Below are positions 59,408 through 64,000 of a DNA stretch of 64,000 nt, one piece after another; positions within the stretch are counted from its first letter, which is position 1; every line of letters begins with the position of its first letter. The DNA is from JALHSW01 sp963720675. Its GTDB lineage: Bacteria; Actinomycetota; Acidimicrobiia; IMCC26256; PALSA-555. The translations under genes were made by a program, and so were the position numbers. The stretch covers positions 310,001-374,000 of the forward strand of contig CAVRGH010000005.1 of the NCBI GenBank assembly GCA_963720675.1. Direction: 5' to 3'. Below the pieces are notes generated by a model. The model was not told the DNA's origin. It did no database searches and saw only the letters and a list, made by a program, of their open reading frames with translations.

Positions 59408-60577
59408 GTGCACATCGATCTGACGCCCGAGCAGCAAGCGCTCCACGAGGAGATCCGCTCCTACTTCTCCGGGATCATGTCCGACGAGCGGCGGGCGGCG
59501 TTGGCCGGCAACGAGGGTGGCGGCCCCGCGTTCCGCGAGCTCATCCAGGAGATCGGCAAGGACGGCTGGCTCGGCGTCGGCTGGCCGAAGGAGTACGGCG
59601 GCCGCGGCTTCACGCCGTTCGAGCAGTACCTGTTCTTCGACGAGGCGAACACGATGGGCATCCCGCTCCCCCTCGTGACGCTCAACACCGTCGGGCCGAC
59701 GATCATGCACTACGGCACCGACGAGCAGAAGGACTACTTCCTCCCGCGCATCCTCGCCGGCGAGCTGCACTTCGCGATCGGGTACAGCGAGCCCGGTGCG
59801 GGTACCGACCTGGCGTCGCTCCGCACCCGCGCCGTGCGCGACGGCGAGGAGTACGTCATCAACGGCCAGAAGATCTGGACGACGGGCGGCCACGACGCCG
59901 ACTGGGTGTGGCTCGCGTGCCGCACCGACCCCGAGGCACCGAAGCACAAGGGCATCTCGATCATCCTCGTCCCGACGACGTCGCCGGGCTTCAAGCACTC
60001 ACCGATCTGGGTGCTCGGGGGCGGCCACACCAACGCGACGTTCTACGAGGACGTGCGCGTCCCGGTCACCAACGTCGTGCTGGGTGAGAACCAGGGCTGG
60101 AAGCTCATCACCAACCAGCTCAACCACGAGCGCGTCGCGCTCGGTCCGGCCGGGCGCATCGACCGCCAGCTGCAGGCGGTCCGGGGCTGGGCGCAGGAGA
60201 CGCGCCGCGCCGACGGCCGGCTCGTCGCCGACGAGGAGTGGGTGCAGATCACGCTCGGACGCGTGCACGCGATCGTCGAGGCACTCAAGCTCATGAACTG
60301 GAAGGTGGCGTCGGGGAGCGGCGACCTCAACCCGGCCGACGCGTCCGCGATGAAGGTGCTGGGCACCGAGCAGCAGACCGTCTGCGACCGGATGCTCATG
60401 GAGGTGCTCGGCTCGGCCGGCTACCTCCCCGCCGGTTCTCCGGGGGCGGTGCTCCACGGGCAGCTCGAGCAGGCGTACCGATCGGCGCCCGTCGGCACCT
60501 TCGGTGGCGGGGTGAACGAGGTGCAGCGAGAGATCATCCAGATGGCCGGGCTGGGCATGCCCCGAGCGCCGCGCTAG
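59408..60577 (+). CDS. fadE29: FadE29-like acyl-CoA dehydrogenase
   Basis: An acyl-CoA dehydrogenase of 389 residues. It follows mycobacterial FadE29, half of the FadE28-FadE29 enzyme that starts degradation of the three-carbon sterol side chain. Corresponding parts are LTPEQQALHEEIRSYFSG, GVGWPKEYGG, LPLVTLNTVGPTIM, HFAIGYSEPGAGTDLASLRT, GPAGRIDRQLQAV and GTFGGGVNEVQREII. In that complex two different subunits share one FAD site. No second acyl-CoA dehydrogenase gene is seen in the window, so the partner must be elsewhere or it is a homo-oligomer. GTG 59408 is the start. A KstR-like box is upstream. Confidence 0.88.
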   Translation: MHIDLTPEQQALHEEIRSYFSGIMSDERRAALAGNEGGGPAFRELIQEIGKDGWLGVGWPKEYGGRGFTPFEQYLFFDEANTMGIPLPLVTLNTVGPTIMHYGTDEQKDYFLPRILAGELHFAIGYSEPGAGTDLASLRTRAVRDGEEYVINGQKIWTTGGHDADWVWLACRTDPEAPKHKGISIILVPTTSPGFKHSPIWVLGGGHTNATFYEDVRVPVTNVVLGENQGWKLITNQLNHERVALGPAGRIDRQLQAVRGWAQETRRADGRLVADEEWVQITLGRVHAIVEALKLMNWKVASGSGDLNPADASAMKVLGTEQQTVCDRMLMEVLGSAGYLPAGSPGAVLHGQLEQAYRSAPVGTFGGGVNEVQREIIQMAGLGMPRAPR

Positions 60578-60589
60578 GCGGGCTCGCTG

Positions 60590-61465
60590 ATGGAGGTCGG
60601 TGTCGCACTCCCGCAGATGGCCAAGGGCCTCGACCACGACTCGTTCATGGCGTGGTGCCGGGGGATCGACGACGGTCCGTTCTCGTCGGTGTCGGCGGGG
60701 GAGCGGATCACCTACCACAACGTCGAGGGACTGACCGCGTGTGCAGCCGCGGCCGCGCTCACCGAGCGGGTGCGCGTCTTCGCGAACCTCCTCGTGCTCC
60801 CGTGGCACTCGCCCGCGATGGTCACCAAGGAGCTGCTCACGATCGACCTGATCTCCAACGGACGTCTGGAGATCGGCGTCGGCGTCGGCGGACGCGTGCA
60901 GGACTACGACGCACTCGGCTCGTCGTTCGAGCATCGCCACCAGCGGCTCGACGACGCCGTCGCTGAGGTCCGCCGGCTGTGGGCGGGCGGCACGTACGCC
61001 GACGACGTGCCCCTCGGGCCTCCGCCGGTGCAGGCGAACCCGCGGGTGCTCGCCGGCGCGATGGGGCCGAAGGCGCTCGCGCGGGCGGCTCGCTGGGCCG
61101 ATGGCGTCTCGGGGTTCACCGTCACCGCGACCGCAGGCGAGGCCGACGCGTTGTTCCGGGCGACCGAGGAGGCGTGGGTGGCGGCCGAGCGCACCGAGCA
61201 GCCCCGGCTCGTCTCGGGGTTCTTCTTCGCGCTCGGCGACGACGCCGAGACGCGGCTGCGCACGTTCACGTCGGACTACCTCGACGTGTTCGGTCCCGAG
61301 GTCGGCAAGATGGTCGGCGAGATGATGAGCGCCTTCACGCCGGACCGGGTGCGCCAAGGCCTCGACGAGATCGAGGCGCTCGGGTGCGACGAGCTGATCC
61401 TCGTGCCGGCGACGACCGACGTGCGCTGCCTCGACCTCGTCGCCGACCTCGTCGCGAGCCGCTAG
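60590..61465 (+). CDS. LLM-class flavin/F420-dependent oxidoreductase
   Basis: A 291-residue luciferase-like protein: MEVGVALPQMAKGLDHDSF, ERVRVFANLLVLPWHSPAMVTKELLTIDLISNGRLEIGVGVG and PRVLAGAMGPKALARAARWADG. The start ATG 60590 lies 12 bases behind the acyl-CoA dehydrogenase stop, so the two are one unit and may be controlled by the same KstR-like box. It is the third LLM-type gene of the window. The reaction may be reduction of an enone or oxidation of an alcohol with F420; this is inference. Confidence 0.87.
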   Translation: MEVGVALPQMAKGLDHDSFMAWCRGIDDGPFSSVSAGERITYHNVEGLTACAAAAALTERVRVFANLLVLPWHSPAMVTKELLTIDLISNGRLEIGVGVGGRVQDYDALGSSFEHRHQRLDDAVAEVRRLWAGGTYADDVPLGPPPVQANPRVLAGAMGPKALARAARWADGVSGFTVTATAGEADALFRATEEAWVAAERTEQPRLVSGFFFALGDDAETRLRTFTSDYLDVFGPEVGKMVGEMMSAFTPDRVRQGLDEIEALGCDELILVPATTDVRCLDLVADLVASR

Positions 61466-61477
61466 CCCACTGCTCGC

Positions 61478-62275
61478 TCAGCCGAAGTCGGGTTGGCGCT
61501 TCTCGGCGAAGGCGCGCACGGCCTCCGCGTAGTCGCCCGAGCTCGACGCCAGGATCTGGGTTCGGTTCTCCAGCGCGATCGCGCTCTCGGCGCTCGACGC
61601 AGCAAGGTTCGTCCAGAGCACCTCTTTGGTCATCACGACACCGAACGGGCTGTTGTCGAGGATCTCCGCTGCGAGCCCGAACGCCGCGTCGAGCACCTCG
61701 GCGTCGGGGACGACCCGCCCGACCAGGCCGATGCGCAGCGCCTCGTCGGCGCCGAACGTCCGGCCGGTGAGCGAGAGCTCGAACGCCTGGGTCGCCCCCA
61801 CGATCTTCGGGAGCGCGTAGCTCACCCCCATGTCGCAGCCGGAGACGCCGACCTTCACGAAACGCACGGAGTAGCGCGCCGACGCGGCGCTCACCCGGAG
61901 GTCGCTGTAGAGCGCGAGCGCGATGCCGCCGCCGATCGCCGGGCCGTTGATCGCGGCGATCACCGGCTGGGGGATGCGCCGGAGGTGCAGCATCACGTCG
62001 GCCATGTACGCCTGCGAGCGCATCCCCGCCGCCGGGCCGCTGAGGCCGGCCGACATCTGCGACCCGGTGCTCATCGTGAGGTCGAGTCCGGAGCAGAAGC
62101 CCCGACCGGCGCCGGTGAGCACGACGACCCGGATCGAGTTGTCCCGCCCGACCTCGTCGAGCGCGGCGTGGAGCTCGTCGACGAGGGCCCAGGAGAGGGG
62201 GTTCAGCTTGTCGGGGTCGTTCAGGGTGATCTGCGCCACGTGTGGGCGCACCTCGTCCAGCAGCACCAGGCTCAT
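61478..62275 (-). CDS. Enoyl-CoA hydratase/isomerase family protein
   Basis: A 265-residue crotonase: MSLVLLDEVRPHVAQITLNDPDKLNP, GRGFCSGLDLTMSTGSQMS, INGPAIGGGIALALYSDLRV and the active-site region SVRFVKVGVSGCDMGVSYALP. The Glu in the usual first position is not visible; a Cys-Asp pair stands there, as in some dienoyl-CoA isomerase-like members. ATG 62275 is preferred over earlier in-frame codons that encode Arg-rich non-protein-like sequence. It is divergent from the SDR at 62341. Substrate unknown. Confidence 0.86.
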   Translation of the reverse strand: MSLVLLDEVRPHVAQITLNDPDKLNPLSWALVDELHAALDEVGRDNSIRVVVLTGAGRGFCSGLDLTMSTGSQMSAGLSGPAAGMRSQAYMADVMLHLRRIPQPVIAAINGPAIGGGIALALYSDLRVSAASARYSVRFVKVGVSGCDMGVSYALPKIVGATQAFELSLTGRTFGADEALRIGLVGRVVPDAEVLDAAFGLAAEILDNSPFGVVMTKEVLWTNLAASSAESAIALENRTQILASSSGDYAEAVRAFAEKRQPDFG

Positions 62276-62340
62276 GCGTGCGAACCTATCGGCCCCCCGG
62301 CGGTCGGCGCCCGGGAACAGGTGGGAACGGAGAGCGGGAC

Positions 62341-63183
62341 ATGGCGGCACTCGAGGGCTACGGCGTGCTCGTGACGGGTGGAGGGAGCGGGATCGGCGAA
62401 GGCTGCGCGACCGCACTCGCGCGCGACGGCGCGGTCGTGACGATCTGCGGTCGCACCGTCGAGAAGCTCGAGGCAGCGGCGGCGCGCATCCGCGACGCGG
62501 TCCCCGGTGCCGGGGTGCACACGATCGGCGCCGACGTCACCGACGAGGACCAGGTCGCCGCGGCGGTCGCCAAAGCCGTCGCCGAGGCCGGAGCGCTGCA
62601 CGGCGTCGTCGCCTCCGCAGGAGGGTCGCTCCATCTGGGACCCCTGCACCTGGCTCCCGTCGAAGCGGTACGGGCCACGCTCGACCTGAACATCATCGGT
62701 ACGTTCCTCACCCTGAAGTGCGCCACCCCCGCGCTCGTGCAGTCGCAGGGCTCGTTCGTCGGGGTGTCGTCGCATGCCGGGCGCGACAGCTTCCGGTTCA
62801 TGGGCGCCTACGGCGCGGGCAAGGCCGGGCTCGACCACCTGCTCAAGGTCGCCGCCGACGAGCTCGGCCCGTCGCGAGTCCGGGTCAACTCGATCCAGCC
62901 GGGCATCATCGACAACGAGCTGATGAGCGCGATCACCCAGGGTGGGCCGGTGATGGACAGCTACCTCGCCGAGATCCCGCTGCACCGGGCGGGCACGGTC
63001 GACGAGGTCGGCGCCCTGGCGCGCTTCCTCGTGGGTCCGGAGTCGTCGTACATCACCGGACAGACCATCAGCATCGATGGTGGCCAGTCGCTGCGGAAGG
63101 GCGCGGACTACGGGTTCTTCGCCGAGGGTGCCTACGGTTCCGAGCCGGGCTGGAGCTTCGTGGTCGAGGAGGAGCAGGACTGA
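62341..63183 (+). CDS. SDR family oxidoreductase
   Basis: A 280-residue SDR: GYGVLVTGGGSGIGEGCATALA, ADVTDEDQ, ASAGGSLHLG at the NNAG position, SSHAGRDSFRFM, the catalytic YGAGK and a C-terminal extension after ITGQTISIDGGQSL that ends EPGWSFVVEEEQD. This extension of about 25 residues is longer than in most SDRs. ATG 62341 is preceded by GGAACGGAGAGCGGG. Its stop overlaps the start of the next SDR (TGATG). Likely role: dehydrogenation of a hydroxyacyl-CoA or steroid alcohol. Confidence 0.9.
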   Translation: MAALEGYGVLVTGGGSGIGEGCATALARDGAVVTICGRTVEKLEAAAARIRDAVPGAGVHTIGADVTDEDQVAAAVAKAVAEAGALHGVVASAGGSLHLGPLHLAPVEAVRATLDLNIIGTFLTLKCATPALVQSQGSFVGVSSHAGRDSFRFMGAYGAGKAGLDHLLKVAADELGPSRVRVNSIQPGIIDNELMSAITQGGPVMDSYLAEIPLHRAGTVDEVGALARFLVGPESSYITGQTISIDGGQSLRKGADYGFFAEGAYGSEPGWSFVVEEEQD

Positions 63184-64000
63184 TGGACGTCGCCGGCAAG
63201 GTCGCCGTGATCACCGGAGGTGCGAGCGGCATCGGGCGCGCCACCGCGCTCGAGCTCGCCCGCCGGGGCGCCGACATCGTGGTCGCCGACATCCACGACG
63301 AGCGGATCGCCGAGGTGCAGGGCGAGGTCGAGGCGCTCGGTCGCCGGTACCTCGGGGTGCACACCGACGTGACCAACGACGCCGACGTCGAGCGCATGCG
63401 CGACGCGGCGATCTCGACCATGGGCCACGTCGACATCGTGATGAGCAACGCGGGAGTCGCGATGCTGGGCCCCGCCGAGGGGCTGTCGATGGAGGAGTGG
63501 GACTGGATCCTCCAGATCAACCTCTACGGCGTGATCCGCATGGTGCGGGCGTTCGTCCCGCACCTGCTCGAGCGGGGGAGTGGCTACGTGGTGAACACCG
63601 CGTCGGTCGCGGGGCTCTTCGCCTACTCGTGGGACCACCCGGCCTACATCACCGCGAAGCACGGGGTGCTCGGCCTCACCGAGGCGCTCGCGATCTACCT
63701 GAAGCCGCTCGGTGTCGGGGTCTCGGTGGTGTGTCCGAGCCTGGTCGACACCAACATCGGCGAGACCGCGCGCATGGGCGGGGTCGACGACATCGGCCGG
63801 TGGATCGCACCGATGCCGCTCTCGGAGGCGATGGCGGCCGAAGGGGTGGGGACGCTGGTGGCCGACGCGATCCGTGACGAGCGCTACCTGGTGCTGACGG
63901 ACCCCGATGACATCCGCCCGCAGATCGCCCGCCGGGGTGCCGACATGGACGCGTTCGTCGCCGAGCAGATCGCGACGCTCCCGCCGCCCCCGAACCTGTA
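63183..64000 (+). CDS. SDR family oxidoreductase, cut by the window end
   Basis: The first 272 residues of an SDR, open to the end of the window: MDVAGKVAVITGGASGIGRATALELARRG, DIVVADIHDERIAEV, MSNAGVAMLG, NTASVAGLFAYSWDHPAYITAKHG with the catalytic YITAK, and PSLVDTNIGETARMGG. It overlaps the previous SDR gene by one base, so the two are translationally coupled. The length already equals a normal SDR, so the stop should lie just beyond base 64000. Substrate unknown. Confidence 0.88.
   Translation, partial: MDVAGKVAVITGGASGIGRATALELARRGADIVVADIHDERIAEVQGEVEALGRRYLGVHTDVTNDADVERMRDAAISTMGHVDIVMSNAGVAMLGPAEGLSMEEWDWILQINLYGVIRMVRAFVPHLLERGSGYVVNTASVAGLFAYSWDHPAYITAKHGVLGLTEALAIYLKPLGVGVSVVCPSLVDTNIGETARMGGVDDIGRWIAPMPLSEAMAAEGVGTLVADAIRDERYLVLTDPDDIRPQIARRGADMDAFVAEQIATLPPPPNL

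Noticed and set aside
56879..59998. An open frame of 1039 codons on the minus strand
   Set aside because: It is antisense to DUF2252 and FadE29-like genes and only partly touches the real BKACE gene in another frame; composition is that of a GC shadow.
1..64000. tRNA, rRNA, CRISPR or prophage genes
   Set aside because: I looked for clover-leaf-like sequences, regularly spaced repeats and phage structural or integrase motifs, and found none. The only regular repeats are the short spacer arrays listed as features.

Overview
The window is GC-rich (roughly 70%), densely coded, chromosomal DNA that looks like an actinobacterium. The gene content (many short-chain dehydrogenases, crotonases, FadD/FadE-type acyl-CoA enzymes, luciferase-like flavin oxidoreductases, a CaiB/AMACR racemase, DUF35 and BKACE proteins) resembles uncultured Acidimicrobiia or a relative of the mycolic-acid bacteria. 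The taxonomic call is an inference from gene content only. I saw no rRNA, tRNA, CRISPR array, phage gene or transposase. No stretch longer than about 150 bases lacks a gene.

Layout. 0-2.6 kb: two overlapping SDR genes and two carboxymuconolactone-decarboxylase-like genes. 2.6-5.5 kb (minus): acyl-CoA synthetase, crotonase and two tiny desulforedoxin-like Cys-rich proteins. 5.5-10.3 kb: crotonase, amidohydrolase, phosphotransferase, AMACR-type racemase, hotdog thioesterase. 10.4-19 kb: thiolase, two alpha/beta hydrolases, nitronate monooxygenase, FadD19-like ligase, LLM oxidoreductase, then an Ltp2-like thiolase/aldolase with its DUF35 partner. 19-28.8 kb: small secreted protein, thioesterase, EthD-like protein, SDRs, two zinc alcohol dehydrogenases, PhyH dioxygenase, Rieske oxygenase, MFE-2-type SDR, amidohydrolase. 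28.9-35.4 kb: a branched-chain-type ABC importer with two tandem binding proteins, a fused LivH-LivM permease and a fused LivG-LivF ATPase. 35.4-42.4 kb: MFS exporter, SDR, crotonase, LLM enzyme, HSL-type hydrolase and a FadD3-like ligase. 42.4-53.2 kb: a third binding protein, a D-aminoacylase-type amidohydrolase, aldehyde and alcohol dehydrogenases, cyclase, SDRs, PPOX-type protein, methyltransferase. 53.3-64 kb: second D-aminoacylase-type gene, 3-alpha-HSD-like SDR, CrtC-like and DUF2252 proteins, BKACE, FadE29-like acyl-CoA dehydrogenase, LLM enzyme, crotonase and two SDRs, the last cut by the window end.

Taken together the genes look like machinery for activating, racemising, dehydrogenating, hydrating, oxidising and cleaving branched or polycyclic acyl-CoAs, such as the side chains and rings of steroids or isoprenoids, with uptake by the ABC importer. 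Two regulatory layers can be read from the DNA. Three sites match or nearly match the KstR operator TnnAACnnGTTnnA. A separate palindrome family, CTGACGnnnCGTCAG, lies in front of five catabolic units.

A technical warning: about 18 genes are broken by some 28 single-base frameshifts. Most are apparent one-base insertions, clustered at 11.6-28 kb and 44-57 kb and absent from the ABC operon. They are probably consensus errors, so I annotate these genes full length and give the break points.
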